Both the position numbers and the translations under genes were made by a program. A stretch of DNA of 64,000 nt from Photobacterium damselae (GTDB lineage: Bacteria; Pseudomonadota; Gammaproteobacteria; Enterobacterales; Vibrionaceae): assembly GCF_003026815.1 (NCBI RefSeq), contig NZ_PYOG01000001.1, positions 310,001 to 374,000 on the forward strand, in the 5' to 3' direction. The notes below the pieces were generated by a model, which was not told the DNA's origin, did not search any database, and saw only the letters and a program-made list of their open reading frames with translations. Below, piece by piece: positions 48,784 through 58,034 of this stretch. Positions within the stretch are counted from its first letter, which is position 1, and each line of letters begins with the position of its first letter.

Positions 48784-48802
48784 ATACTGTACTGAACAGT
48801 AT
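48784..48802. promoter_or_regulatory. Operator for the adjacent TetR regulator, tetR-proximal
   Basis: ATACTGTACTGAACAGTAT; core ACTGTAC-T-GAACAGT at 48786-48800. It lies 31-45 bp upstream of the tetR ATG and matches the operator at 52024-52038 in 14 of 15 core positions when the central base is ignored for symmetry. Confidence 0.8.
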
Positions 48803-48830
48803 GATGATTAATCGATTTAGGTAGAACGAT

Positions 48831-49436
48831 ATGCGTGCATCAACCGTAGAAAAAAAGAAAAGAATAATAGAGGTCGCAACAGAGCTCTTTATTGAACATG
48901 GATATAAAGATACCTCTCTTGATCAAATCGTTGCTGTATGTGGTGGCTCTAAACAAACTTTATACCGCTATTTTGGCAATAAAGAAGGGTTATTAACCGA
49001 AGTAATGGCTTATCACACTAGTGTAAGTCTTGAAGAAGCATTCAAATTATCCGACAGCCAACATTTAAACGTTGCTGAGGCATTAGAAGGATTTGGCTTA
49101 AAATATATTAAAGGATTATGCGCAGACCCACTGCTTAGTCTATTTCGAATTGTGGCTGCCGATTTTCACAAAAACCAATCGGTCACCGAAAGCTTTTGGC
49201 AGCGTGGTCCACAAAGAATTCATGGTTATCTGATTGAATACTTACAATCTGATGCAGTACAACAACAATTATCGATCACCAATCCACAACTTGCCTGTGC
49301 TCAGCTGCTGGCACTGATAAAATTAGATTATCAAACCACAGCCATGTTGGGGCACGAACTGCCTGATGATAACGAATTAAAAATCACTATTACTCAAGCA
49401 GTCGCCGCGTTTATATCTTTGTATAAAAAAGTTTAA
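48831..49436 (+). CDS. TetR-family transcriptional regulator of the adjacent efflux operon
   Basis: 201 aa. N-terminal HTH (about 8-54: RIIEVATELFIEHGYKDTS, then LDQIVAVCGGSKQTLYRYFGNKEGLL), followed by a ligand-binding region related to the TetR_C (AefR-like) type. It converges on the MFS gene with a 4-bp overlap. Two near-identical palindromes, at its own promoter and at the hlyD promoter, suggest it represses both itself and the pump. Confidence 0.92.
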   Translation: MRASTVEKKKRIIEVATELFIEHGYKDTSLDQIVAVCGGSKQTLYRYFGNKEGLLTEVMAYHTSVSLEEAFKLSDSQHLNVAEALEGFGLKYIKGLCADPLLSLFRIVAADFHKNQSVTESFWQRGPQRIHGYLIEYLQSDAVQQQLSITNPQLACAQLLALIKLDYQTTAMLGHELPDDNELKITITQAVAAFISLYKKV

Positions 49437-50968
49437 TGTTCTGCTGCTTCTTTTTGCTTGGCCGCCATTTTCTTACCCACAATTAAGATTGGGGCCAAGA
49501 TACAAATAGCAATCACGAACATAATTAATGAATTGTTTAATGTTAGGGTCATGACCTGTTGCTGAACCACTCCACTCATGTAATTTGCCCCCATTGCTTG
49601 AGACGGTAAATGACCATTTATTAAGAAGGTATTATTTAATGTTGCCTGATAATGCGTTACCGTATTACTAAACGCGGTTACATTACTATTTACCTGATTG
49701 ATCGCTTGCGCACTTTCGATGTGAATAAAATGGCTGAAAAAAGCGCCACCTATCAATCCGCCCACCGTTCTAAATAGATAAAAACAACTGACCCCTTCTA
49801 ATTGTTCTTCGCGGGTAAAATACATTAACACTGCAATAGAAACTGAGACATTCAATAAGCCAATCCCAAAACCACGTAATAATAGCGGAATAGTCAATTG
49901 TTCAGGACAAACATAACTCGGCATAAAACTTAACTTGATACTGGAGATTAAAATAAGTAAAACGCCAATCGGTACAATTTTATCACTTAAAGCGGGTTTA
50001 TGATTGCTGACCCAGACGCTTACGGCCATTCCTAATAACATAGTAATAACGGCAGGCAGTTTTGTTTCGCCTGTTACTAATGCATTATAATGTAAGGCCT
50101 TTTCTAAGAAACTATCACATAATACATTGCTCGACATCACCGCAAATCCAGCTAAAAATGCGTTATACATGTAAACATTGGTATTGAGTTTACTCAGTAC
50201 TTGCTGCGTTATCGTCTTTTGTTTTCGCTGCATGATGAATAAAATAATCGCTAGCGCTAATACTCCCGATAAAATAACCAAGTCTAAATATATTGGGTTA
50301 TCGAGCCAATTATAATAACTGCCTCTCATCAGCAAATAAGTGACTAGGCTAAAAAAACTAAGGCTCAGCAAATAGATAAAGTGATTAGACTTAGGCTCGG
50401 CAACAAAAATACGATTGCTCGGTGGGTAAACCACAAGCCAAATTAGCGCAATAGCATAACTCCAGATCTGAAACACAATAAACATCTGCCATGAGAAATG
50501 TTCAAGTATTTCCGCCATCAGCCAAGAGTACATCCCCATCGGCAATAAGGTAGTAAAAACCAAAGCGCCTGCAATAAAAATTGGCAATTGTTTTCGAGGA
50601 CAAGTATCGAGAATCAATAAATTAACCGAAATTAAAATAACACTGAGAACAAAACCATTAATGGCCCATAACATCGAACTCATAATGATGGTATGTGAAA
50701 CATAAAGTCCAATATTGACCAATAATGCGCAACACACCGCGGCGGTTAATGAAACTGTTACACCTTTCATTCGAACTAAGCGTGGAGTTAAAACTAATCC
50801 CGCTATTTGAGCTGCCATAAATATAATTTTTATGACGCTCAACTCATCAGCCGACGCTCCAATAGAGACTGCCATTTCGCTGGCTGCATCAGAAAACATC
50901 TCAGAATTTAAGCCAAACGGAACAAACGTAAAAACAATGCAGATGATCAAGCCAACATAACGAAACAT
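49433..50968 (-). CDS. MFS transporter, EmrB-like
   Basis: 511 aa, about 14 hydrophobic segments. N-terminus MFRYVGLIICIVFTFVPFG. Divergent from classic DHA2 sequences but with the usual layout (FRTVGGLIGGAFFSHFIH in the second half). It is paired with an adaptor gene 11 bp upstream, so it is part of an EmrAB-like pump. Substrate unknown. Stop overlaps that of tetR. Confidence 0.8.
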   Translation of the reverse strand: MFRYVGLIICIVFTFVPFGLNSEMFSDAASEMAVSIGASADELSVIKIIFMAAQIAGLVLTPRLVRMKGVTVSLTAAVCCALLVNIGLYVSHTIIMSSMLWAINGFVLSVILISVNLLILDTCPRKQLPIFIAGALVFTTLLPMGMYSWLMAEILEHFSWQMFIVFQIWSYAIALIWLVVYPPSNRIFVAEPKSNHFIYLLSLSFFSLVTYLLMRGSYYNWLDNPIYLDLVILSGVLALAIILFIMQRKQKTITQQVLSKLNTNVYMYNAFLAGFAVMSSNVLCDSFLEKALHYNALVTGETKLPAVITMLLGMAVSVWVSNHKPALSDKIVPIGVLLILISSIKLSFMPSYVCPEQLTIPLLLRGFGIGLLNVSVSIAVLMYFTREEQLEGVSCFYLFRTVGGLIGGAFFSHFIHIESAQAINQVNSNVTAFSNTVTHYQATLNNTFLINGHLPSQAMGANYMSGVVQQQVMTLTLNNSLIMFVIAICILAPILIVGKKMAAKQKEAAEH

Positions 50969-50979
50969 AAGCTTGGCTC

Positions 50980-51987
50980 CTACGACTGAGTTACTACAGT
51001 CACTTCAGCTGATAAGCCTGGGTAGACTTTGTGCTCTAATGCTTTAGGGATCGTAATATCAATGCGAACGGGAACTCGCTGTACCACTTTCACAAAATTT
51101 CCCGTCGCATTTTGTGCCGGTAACAAGCTAAATTGAGCGCCTGTCGCGGGAGTAATAGAGTCTACTTTTCCTGTTAATACCGTATCGGGATATCCATCTA
51201 ATACCACATCAACGATTTGACCCACCGAGATCTCTTTAAGCTGAGTTTCTTTAAAATTCGCCTCAACCCAAACTTTTCTTGGCACCATCACAATAACCCC
51301 CATCCCCGGTTGCACGTATTTACCCACCTGTACCTGACGACTGGCAATATAACCATCAAACGGCGCTTTAATTACAGTGCGTTGTAATGAGATAGCATTC
51401 AGTTTTAGTTTGGCTTGAACTTGTTGTACCTGCGCAATTAACTGTTGTTTTTCAGTATGTAACGTTTCTAATAATTTCTGTTCAGAGGTCAGTAATAATT
51501 GAGCTGATTTTAATTTTGCGTTCGCATCAATGGTTGTAGAACGCTGCGCTTCATAATGGTTCTCGCTTATCATTTTAGGCTTTAGCAAGCGAGCAAAACG
51601 TTTCAGCTCTGCATTTTGATGGTTTGCATTGGCATCGGCACTGGCAATATTTTGTTTTGCTTGCTCAATTTTCACCTTCTGCATATCAATACGTGTTTGA
51701 TTATTTTTTAGTGCCGCTTGAGCTACCTCGACAGCTGCCTGAGATATCTGATAATTAGCTTCATAGTCGGCATTATCAATTGAAAACAATGGTGTGCCTT
51801 GCTTTACCCATTGGTTATCTTTCACATGAATGGCCATTACCTGACCGCCAACTTCAGGCGAAATAGCGGTAACATCGGCATGCACATACGCGTTATCGGT
51901 CGATTCTTCGTTCTGAGACTCTATATAACGATAACCTGCAACCGTTGCTAAAATAATACCAATAAAAACAATGACTTTCTTTTTCAT
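50980..51987 (-). CDS. HlyD/EmrA-family membrane fusion protein
   Basis: 335 aa. Anchor segment 4-20 (VIVFIGIILATVAGYRYI), then ESTDNAYVHADVTAISPEVGGQV, a long helical hairpin, and TVIKAPFDGYIASRQVQVGKYV. The later FSLLPAQNATGNFVKVVQRVPV is an EmrA hallmark. First gene of the pump operon. The TetR operator lies 37 bp upstream of its start. Confidence 0.92.
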   Translation of the reverse strand: MKKKVIVFIGIILATVAGYRYIESQNEESTDNAYVHADVTAISPEVGGQVMAIHVKDNQWVKQGTPLFSIDNADYEANYQISQAAVEVAQAALKNNQTRIDMQKVKIEQAKQNIASADANANHQNAELKRFARLLKPKMISENHYEAQRSTTIDANAKLKSAQLLLTSEQKLLETLHTEKQQLIAQVQQVQAKLKLNAISLQRTVIKAPFDGYIASRQVQVGKYVQPGMGVIVMVPRKVWVEANFKETQLKEISVGQIVDVVLDGYPDTVLTGKVDSITPATGAQFSLLPAQNATGNFVKVVQRVPVRIDITIPKALEHKVYPGLSAEVTVVTQS

Positions 51988-52023
51988 AGTTTAAAACACC
52001 TATATCAATACGCCACAAATCGT

Positions 52024-52038
52024 ACTGTACGGTACAGT
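52024..52038. promoter_or_regulatory. TetR operator at the pump promoter
   Basis: Perfect 15-bp palindrome ACTGTAC-G-GTACAGT. It shares ACTGTACnG(A/T)ACAGT with the site upstream of tetR 3.2 kb away. Its position, 37-51 bp before the hlyD start, fits repression. Confidence 0.85.
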
Positions 52039-52286
52039 TTGAGTAAAGAGTTTTTTCATGTAAGAGGATTAGCTATAGGCATGAAAGTTGTGGGTTTAGA
52101 GCAAAATAAAGATGATAAGAAATTGATCTTCTGAGTGTTTATACTGTTGCGATAAAGAAGAAAGATATTGATGAAATGAGTAAATACAATATCTCCGCTA
52201 CTGCATTTTATTTACTGCTGCTTAACTTGCTTCCGACTTATAAAACCAATAGTCTTGTCTGGTTACTTCTAACTCATTGAATCGTT

Positions 52287-53699
52287 ATGACTCATTCGCA
52301 TTGCTTTGTCTTACAACATGACACCCCTATTTCTTTCTACCCTGAGAAAAATCAGTTGATGATTGATGGTGAGGCGATTCATTTAGAGCCATTGCAAGCG
52401 CGACTGCTCAGTTATTTTATCGAGAACCGAGGAAAGGTACTGAGTGCCCAACAAATCGCAACCAACGTCTGGCAAAGAACGCAAGTTTCCGACAACTTAG
52501 TAAGACAAGTTATCAGCTTATTGCGCAGCCAACTTCAAGATAAATCGCGTCCATATCGCATCATTCAAACCATTCCCAAACAAGGGTACCTGTTTGATAT
52601 TGAAGTAACTAAAGAGCACTCATCTGTCATTGAAGAGGCCGTATTTCCTACAACTTTTGCAGCAAAGTCCAAAAACAAGAGTTTGATTGTCGCTATGACG
52701 GCAGTCCTGACGGTTGGACTAATTGGCGCTTGGGCAATACAAAATGTTGACACTTCTGATGATACAACAGTGATAGCGACGCATCAGAGTGACATGATTC
52801 CAGTTTATATTCATGATATTACGCTCGACTCCACCAGTGACTTTGAAATGGCGGAAAGCGTGTATAACTATCTCTTCTATGGACTAAATTCAGCTAAAAG
52901 CCTATCTGGTTATCACTATTCTCAATTGTCTAATCAAAGTAAACAGTCAATTGCTAACCACGGAATTGAGCTCAAAAGTTGGATTAAGAAAACAGATGGT
53001 AATTATGTACTTAGTGTTTTAGTACAAAATAATCATCAACCAAGCCAGAACCAAAAAATAGAACAGACATTTAACCAAGATACTTTCTTCGATGCTATTG
53101 GCGATGTAATTTTAGAAATCAAAGCCATCATTGCACCTATGAGTTCCAATTATGAAGTGACAAGCCATCGTGTAACTTCCATTAGTAACTATGATGATTG
53201 GAAAGTAATCTCTGAAGGGATTTCTCTTTTCTATCAAGGTAAAGGTGGTCCCGCTTTTTCAGATATTGCTCAGCAGCTAAATACGATTCAACAACAAGGG
53301 CGAGACAACTATTTGGTCAGCGCTTTATTGTCTTACTCTGAATCTTTAACTTACTTACATGAACATAAACAAGCAGATCGAAAACAAGCACTTCACTTAG
53401 CTAAGCAGGCGTTCGAACTGAACCCACGTTGTGATATTGCCAACCTCACTTTGGGGCTTGCTTTATTGATCAATCAGCATCCGAATCAAGCTTTCCCATA
53501 TTTATTTTACGCAGCAGAAAGCACACCAAGCCCAATCAGTTTTTACTTACTCAGCGTAGCTGACAAACTGGCAGATAACCCAAAAGGCTCGCAATATAAT
53601 TACCAACGTTATACTGAGATGAAAAAAGAATCTAAGGGACAACTATTTGATCTTATTGAATCTTCACAAAAAACAAACCTATTCCAAACACCCAAATAG
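52287..53699 (+). CDS. CadC/ToxR-like membrane-bound transcriptional regulator
   Basis: 470 aa. N-terminal OmpR-type winged helix (about 10-105: LEPLQARLLSYFIENRGKVLS, QVSDNLVRQVISLLRSQL, IIQTIPKQGYLFDIEV), one membrane segment (SLIVAMTAVLTVGLIGAWAI, about 132-151) and a periplasmic domain of 310 residues with a TPR-like end (AKQAFELNPRCDIANLTLG). The layout is that of CadC. No lysine decarboxylase is nearby. Candidate targets are the small membrane protein and barrel genes that follow, an inference. Confidence 0.85.
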   Translation: MTHSHCFVLQHDTPISFYPEKNQLMIDGEAIHLEPLQARLLSYFIENRGKVLSAQQIATNVWQRTQVSDNLVRQVISLLRSQLQDKSRPYRIIQTIPKQGYLFDIEVTKEHSSVIEEAVFPTTFAAKSKNKSLIVAMTAVLTVGLIGAWAIQNVDTSDDTTVIATHQSDMIPVYIHDITLDSTSDFEMAESVYNYLFYGLNSAKSLSGYHYSQLSNQSKQSIANHGIELKSWIKKTDGNYVLSVLVQNNHQPSQNQKIEQTFNQDTFFDAIGDVILEIKAIIAPMSSNYEVTSHRVTSISNYDDWKVISEGISLFYQGKGGPAFSDIAQQLNTIQQQGRDNYLVSALLSYSESLTYLHEHKQADRKQALHLAKQAFELNPRCDIANLTLGLALLINQHPNQAFPYLFYAAESTPSPISFYLLSVADKLADNPKGSQYNYQRYTEMKKESKGQLFDLIESSQKTNLFQTPK

Positions 53700-53850
53700 T
53701 CTCAAACAAACTGAAATAAAGGATTGCTGTTCCCGCCTATTGTTAAGTCGGTATTTCTAATGCTGACACGCTAACGGGATGTTTGATTTTTGTTTAGAGT
53801 CTGACTCCCTTGTCTTGCATCAAACGTTAGAAAAGTGCCTTCCACATACT

Positions 53851-53884
53851 TGTAAACCAAATTATTCATTTTTTGGGATACACA
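53851..53884. repeat. Remnant of the TATACCCAAG repeat family
   Basis: TGTAAACCAAATTATTC (53851-53867) is identical to 60016-60032 inside the 267-bp element, and TTTTGGGATA follows at the place of its CTTGGGTATA end. It ends two bases before the ATG of the next gene. Confidence 0.5.
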
Positions 53885-53885
53885 C

Positions 53886-54362
53886 ATGTTGAAGAAGTTT
53901 GCTTTTCAGATCATTCCAATCCAGATTTTTTTATTCGTTTTTTGGTTCAAAAATGGCTTTATCGATAAAGTAATGGGCGTATTGCTTGGCATGATTACGC
54001 CAGAGACCGCATATACAGGCGATACTTGGGCTGGTTGGAAGGGCTATATAGTTGGAACTTGGGATAAAAGCCAAGTCGGTCATGCTTTGTTAAGCCCAAC
54101 ATTCGATTTTATGTTTCCGATTCTCATTATCTTACAATGCTTACCATTTTTATTAGTAATTCGCTCGGTGCTGGCAGGTGAGTTTATGGTTGGAAAAGAG
54201 CGACCATGGCTACTCTATGCCGCTTTTTCATCTCTGTTTGTAACCAGTTGTATGGCTTTTACCCAAACTATTACGGGCGCAAGTGATGGGCAGTATCTAT
54301 GGCAATTTATTGGCTTTAGCATGGTTGCCATCATGTACCTACGTAACGAGCACGGTAAATAA
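53886..54362 (+). CDS. Inner-membrane protein of unknown function
   Basis: 158 aa with four hydrophobic segments (about 6-22, 73-95, 108-127, 135-152). The loop between segments 1 and 2 includes TPETAYTGDTWAGWKGYIVGTWDK (split: TPETAYTGDTWAGW, KGYIVGTWDK). I do not recognise a family. It lies between the CadC-like regulator and a terminator, separated from the regulator by about 185 bp. Confidence 0.65.
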   Translation: MLKKFAFQIIPIQIFLFVFWFKNGFIDKVMGVLLGMITPETAYTGDTWAGWKGYIVGTWDKSQVGHALLSPTFDFMFPILIILQCLPFLLVIRSVLAGEFMVGKERPWLLYAAFSSLFVTSCMAFTQTITGASDGQYLWQFIGFSMVAIMYLRNEHGK

Positions 54363-54371
54363 CATTACGTC

Positions 54372-54397
54372 AAAAGCCCCAAACAAATGGGGCTTTT
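54372..54397. terminator. Bidirectional terminator
   Basis: AAAAGCCCC (54372-54380) and GGGGCTTTT (54389-54397) between convergent genes. Confidence 0.85.
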
Positions 54398-54460
54398 CAT
54401 CTAACAATTTATTGTTTAGGTGTTACTGGTAATTCAACCGATTTAAGTTATGGCTAAAAA

Positions 54461-55099
54461 CTAGAACTGATAACGACTGGTTAGCATAAAGGTTGCTGCA
54501 TTGGCTTGGCTATCGGCGTAGTAATCAACTCCCGCACCAATATGTAACTGCTGCCAAATACGGTAATCCACACCGACACTTGCAATAACACCAAACTCAT
54601 TGTTTTTCTTATTTTCGCCACCAGCACGATTTACGTTATGCTCGATATCATCATTGGTGATCAGTTCGTATTCGTCACTTGAACCAGAACGGTAATCATA
54701 TTGTGTATAAGTTAGACCAAGGCCAGTCTTTAGTTCTACTCGATCGGTCAACGTATAAAAATAAACAGGTTTTAAAGTGATTTGGCTGACTTTTAAATCC
54801 GCATCCCATTCGCGCTCGTGACGAAAACCATCAACATTACCCATAAATTGACTTGATGAACCATCTAGCTCATCAAAATGGCGGTAACCTAGTTCAAGAC
54901 CAAATTCGTCCCAACGGTAGCCAACATAACCATTTAGAACCATGCCTGAATCATTTGGTGAAACTGTCTTATTATCGGCGCTAAAGTGAGTTTGGTAGTC
55001 ATGACTGAAAGTTGATAGACCTAAATCCAGTCCAACATAAGGTGCAGCCATTGCAGATGATGATGTGCATAGCAGAGCGGCTAGAAGGTGCTTTTTCAT
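54461..55099 (-). CDS. Outer-membrane beta-barrel protein (small porin-like, possibly AcfA-type)
   Basis: 212 aa with a signal peptide (MKKHLLAALLCTSSSAMA). The mature part alternates as amphipathic strands, e.g. YVGLDLGLSTFSHDY, GLELGYRHFDEL, FGVIASVGVDYRI, and ends ...TSRYQF with terminal Phe. Probably eight strands, like OmpX/OmpA or V. cholerae AcfA; the last is a guess from size and lineage. Function unknown. Confidence 0.7.
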   Translation of the reverse strand: MKKHLLAALLCTSSSAMAAPYVGLDLGLSTFSHDYQTHFSADNKTVSPNDSGMVLNGYVGYRWDEFGLELGYRHFDELDGSSSQFMGNVDGFRHEREWDADLKVSQITLKPVYFYTLTDRVELKTGLGLTYTQYDYRSGSSDEYELITNDDIEHNVNRAGGENKKNNEFGVIASVGVDYRIWQQLHIGAGVDYYADSQANAATFMLTSRYQF

Positions 55100-55312
55100 G
55101 GAAATCCTTATTCTTTTTATATCTGTTTAGTGATTTATGGCGAAGAATAAAGGATGAGATGTGAAGTGTTCGTGAAAGTGAGATGTAAAATTAGTGATTT
55201 TCCAACAAAACTCCAACATAGAACTGTTCTTGTTTTATATGAGTCACCACTCACATTATATTGAATCGTACTTTAATAAAATACCTTTTTATATCAATAG
55301 CTAGGAATAATA

Positions 55313-55720
55313 ATGGAAGATACAAAAGTACAAAAAAGTGAAGTTAATGATTCAAAATCGACAACAAAAAAGAGCACACTTGACCAAACAAATACAGCTC
55401 TGACTATAGTAATAAAAATAATTATTATCGGTGTATTACTTGCTTCTTTCTTTGCTGGCAAGTCTGTTTATCAGCAATACGCACATTACGGACCGAGTTG
55501 CACAGAAAATGCATCAAGTTTCCAATACTGGATCGATCAAGCAGGAAAAGAAAAAGGTAAAATTGTTTCGATACATCAATCACGATTGCAGACCGAGAAT
55601 GGAACTACGCAATGCTTTGGTCAGTTCCAAACTGAGGGTGGTCAATATAAAAATTGGAACGGCGCGATAAGTGAATTAACGAACAAAGAAGTAATCGGCT
55701 GGACTAGAGTATCAAATTAA
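55313..55720 (+). CDS. Single-pass membrane protein of unknown function
   Basis: 135 aa. Polar Lys/Ser/Thr-rich N-terminus (1-35), one membrane segment (ALTIVIKIIIIGVLLASFFAG, about 36-56) and a small C-terminal domain with two Cys (GPSCTENASSFQYW ... TTQCFGQFQTEGGQYKNW) that could form a disulfide outside. No family recognised. It is followed within 4 bp by an attC-like sequence, so it may be a captured gene cassette. Confidence 0.55.
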   Translation: MEDTKVQKSEVNDSKSTTKKSTLDQTNTALTIVIKIIIIGVLLASFFAGKSVYQQYAHYGPSCTENASSFQYWIDQAGKEKGKIVSIHQSRLQTENGTTQCFGQFQTEGGQYKNWNGAISELTNKEVIGWTRVSN

Positions 55721-55723
55721 TTA

Positions 55724-55796
55724 CACATAATAAATAAGGATATGTGCCGCGCAGTCGGCACTTACCCGAAGTATCGGATAAGCCTAAAACACCTTA
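55724..55796 (+). repeat. attC-like / cassette-end repeat, copy 1
   Basis: Aligns over about 70 bp with 56854-56926: shared AAATAAGGATATGTG, a GTGCCG/CGGCAC stem, CCGAAGT and ACACCTTA/GTACCTTA. The core positions are degenerate (ATCGGAT where copy 2 has GTTAGAC), so it would be an inactive site if it is an attC. Confidence 0.4.
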
Positions 55797-56319
55797 GTCA
55801 GTATTAGAAGTAACATATAGGTTAATGCTGAAAATAAATCGAACATTCCCCTACTTATTAACCTACCAATCTAAAGTAGTCTAACAAACTTTTATCCAAT
55901 ATTGAGCAAAATCATATTGGCCCCAAAGCTTCTTAGAACAAATAATCATTCATATCTTATTAACGTAATTTGGGATTAGTTTTGTTGTCTGTATATATGA
56001 ACAGTTATAATGAAACATGGAGATTTTATCGTTTTAGTTCCGTTTTTAATAAGGAATATCTATTGTTAAAAAAAGAGGTTAAGATATATCCAATTGATAA
56101 TTAAGCAATTACACATTCCAGTTTGTATTTAATAAGACTGATTAAATACATTTTTTACTTTTCACATCCTCTTTCAAATCCTTAGGTGTAATAAATTGCT
56201 ATTAGATTCATAATATGTAACGATGATCGGTATTTAATAAGTATATTTTTTCATAAAAGTAAGAATGCTTATTAATATACTGTTATATCGTCTACAAAAT
56301 TTAAATTAGAGTATAAAAA
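55797..56319. other. AT-rich intergenic stretch with a terminator-like hairpin
   Basis: No ORF with support in 520 bp. At 56124-56150 a perfect 10-bp inverted repeat TGTATTTAAT/ATTAAATACA is followed by TTTTTT: a terminator-like structure with no gene upstream to serve. It may be what is left of a lost gene. Confidence 0.45.
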
Positions 56320-56853
56320 GTGAATAAATCAACTGATAGTAAATTGTTTTTTCATGTGGGTGTTGCGATCTACTTTATCGCACTTGTTCTAGGGAGAGTA
56401 GGATTTACTTCAATTTCTTTAATCTTATTTGTTGCAAGCTATTTGGCACTCTTTTTGTGGTCTGTTAGTTATAAAACAGATCAACTATCCAAGGGTTTTG
56501 GGTTGATTTTAATAGGGTCTGGTTTTGTTGGGGTATTGGGTTTTGCAATTGGCCTCTCAAATATTGGTGAAGATATAAAACCACTATTGTTTATTCCTGA
56601 TAATTTAAGACTTTCTTATAGTGTTTTTATGGCAATTGTCGCTGCATCTTTTACTGGGGCTGGAGGTAGTGTATTAGCGAACGTTGCAACAAATAGTTCT
56701 ACGGATAGTCCAGTAGGAATTAAAAACGAAGAGAACTCTGATGTAAAAGCAATAAAAGAGAAAGTTGACAGCATGATGAAAGCATTAATACTACTCTTTG
56801 TTATTGTGGTTTTAGGTTTCTTTGGTGTTATTGCTACGGTCTATTTTAAATAA
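56320..56853 (+). CDS. Multi-pass membrane protein of unknown function
   Basis: 177 aa from a GTG start. About five hydrophobic segments (13-29, 31-47, 57-77, 101-118, 155-175) with a polar stretch TNSSTDSPVGIKNEENSDVK near 125-147 that may be coiled. No family recognised. An attC-like site with all expected parts follows directly. AT-rich like its neighbours, suggesting transfer. Confidence 0.55.
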   Translation: MNKSTDSKLFFHVGVAIYFIALVLGRVGFTSISLILFVASYLALFLWSVSYKTDQLSKGFGLILIGSGFVGVLGFAIGLSNIGEDIKPLLFIPDNLRLSYSVFMAIVAASFTGAGGSVLANVATNSSTDSPVGIKNEENSDVKAIKEKVDSMMKALILLFVIVVLGFFGVIATVYFK

Positions 56854-56926
56854 CGATATAACAAATAAGGATATGTGTCGCGCAACGACACCTATCCGAA
56901 GTGTTAGACAAGCCCAAGGTACCTTA
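56854..56926 (+). repeat. attC-like recombination site, copy 2
   Basis: R''-like TATAAC (56857-56862), six bases, GGATATGTGTCG (56869-56880), loop CGCAA, CGACACCTATCC (56886-56897), five bases, GTTAGAC (56903-56909). The order, spacers and terminal GTTRRRY core are those of integron attC sites; the inner stem has one mismatch. It follows the stop codon of the upstream ORF by one base. Confidence 0.5.
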
Positions 56927-57133
56927 TATAAGTAAATATTGATAGTTAGTTGGATAACAATGCTGAAGTATCTCCATGACTTTTCCTAATAACTATTATT
57001 AAAAATGTGGATAATACTCTAAATGATTTTTGTCCAAAAGTGAGTTAGCAACTAAGCTAGCTCACTTGTATATAGAATTTACTGTTCTAAATTCAGGCAT
57101 TTTCTATTTTAGATATCCCTCAATAACAGTTTA

Positions 57134-57906
57134 TTAGTTGAGTTGTTTCACCGCCCTACACTTAGGAAATGTTGAACACCCCCAAAACTGTTTACCTATA
57201 TTTTCACCACGCTTAGTTTCACGCAACACCATTTCAGAGCCGCAACGGGGACACTGATTTGAGCTAACTTTAGATGCGACAATTTCTTTGACATAATTAC
57301 GATGCTTTAAATCCGTAATAACTCCGCGCTTTAACTTTATCTGGTTTATAGAGTCAGTTAACCGAGCATAATCCTTATCAGAGAACACAACCTTGTTAAA
57401 TTGCTGAATGTATCGAATACTTCCTCGAGCATAGGTAACGTTTGGCGGCATTTCGGTTTTAAAGGTACTGTCGCCGATAAAAACAATAACTGAATGTAAG
57501 TAATCGACATTGCAACCTAGCAAGGTTTCCAGCGCTTTGATGGCTTGTAATTCTGATGTAGCGGATTTTGAAATTTAGAGGAATGACGATAAATCTTTTG
57601 TGTCCACAGCTTCTGGCGAGCTGAACCAAATATCCAACCTTTCATATTCTTAGTTTCAACGACAAAGATGCCATATTTAGAAACCACAATATGATCAACT
57701 TGAGTTGTACCATCGCTAGTTGGTAAGGTTACGTCTTTTATTAGTGTGTAATCAGACTCTGGTAATTTAGACAAAAGACGGTTTACGAGATATTCACCGA
57801 ATATACCTTTTAGCCACCTACTTTTGAAAACACTAACAATGAGCAATAAAGGTAACAGATACCAAACTTGCTCAAGAACATTAATAAAAACTTCAAAAAT
57901 ATTCAC
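57134..57906 (-). pseudogene. NERD-domain protein with C-terminal zinc finger, frameshifted
   Basis: Two overlapping frames make one gene. The first (57906-57517) has a membrane segment and the NERD nuclease-related domain (GIFGEYLVNRLLSKL, VDHIVVSKYGIFVVETKNMKG, QNPLHQNYK). Reading then runs into a stop, while the next frame continues exactly (AIKALETLLGCNVDYLHSVIVFIGD; the break is near 57543, where one G seems missing in AAG-CC-ATC) and ends with a topoisomerase-type C4 zinc finger (CPRCGSEM ... FWGCSTFPKC). Full-length product would be about 257 aa. Sequencing error is possible. NERD proteins are presumed DNA-processing; function is untested. Confidence 0.8.
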
Positions 57907-57920
57907 AGATTTTCCCTATT

Positions 57921-58016
57921 CAGCTAATGCCCGACTAAAGGGTGAGCAACGCAATACCGATGCCCCGTATACCAAAACGTCACGCGGAATGATTCCCTAT
58001 TGAACGCCTTATTATG
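57921..58016 (-). repeat. VCR-like (Vibrio attC) repeat, degenerate
   Basis: Read on the minus strand it starts CATAATAAGGCGTTCAATAG, passes CCGCGTGACGTTTTGG and TCGGTATTGCGTTG, and ends CACCCTTTAGTCGGGCATTAG. These parts follow in the order of the V. cholerae repeat (TATAACAAACGCC ... CGCGTGGCGTTT ... GCCCCTTAGGCGGGCGTTA), compared from memory. The core is CATTAGC rather than GTTAGGC, so probably inactive. Confidence 0.45.
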
Positions 58017-58034
58017 TGAATTTTTTCACTGCAA

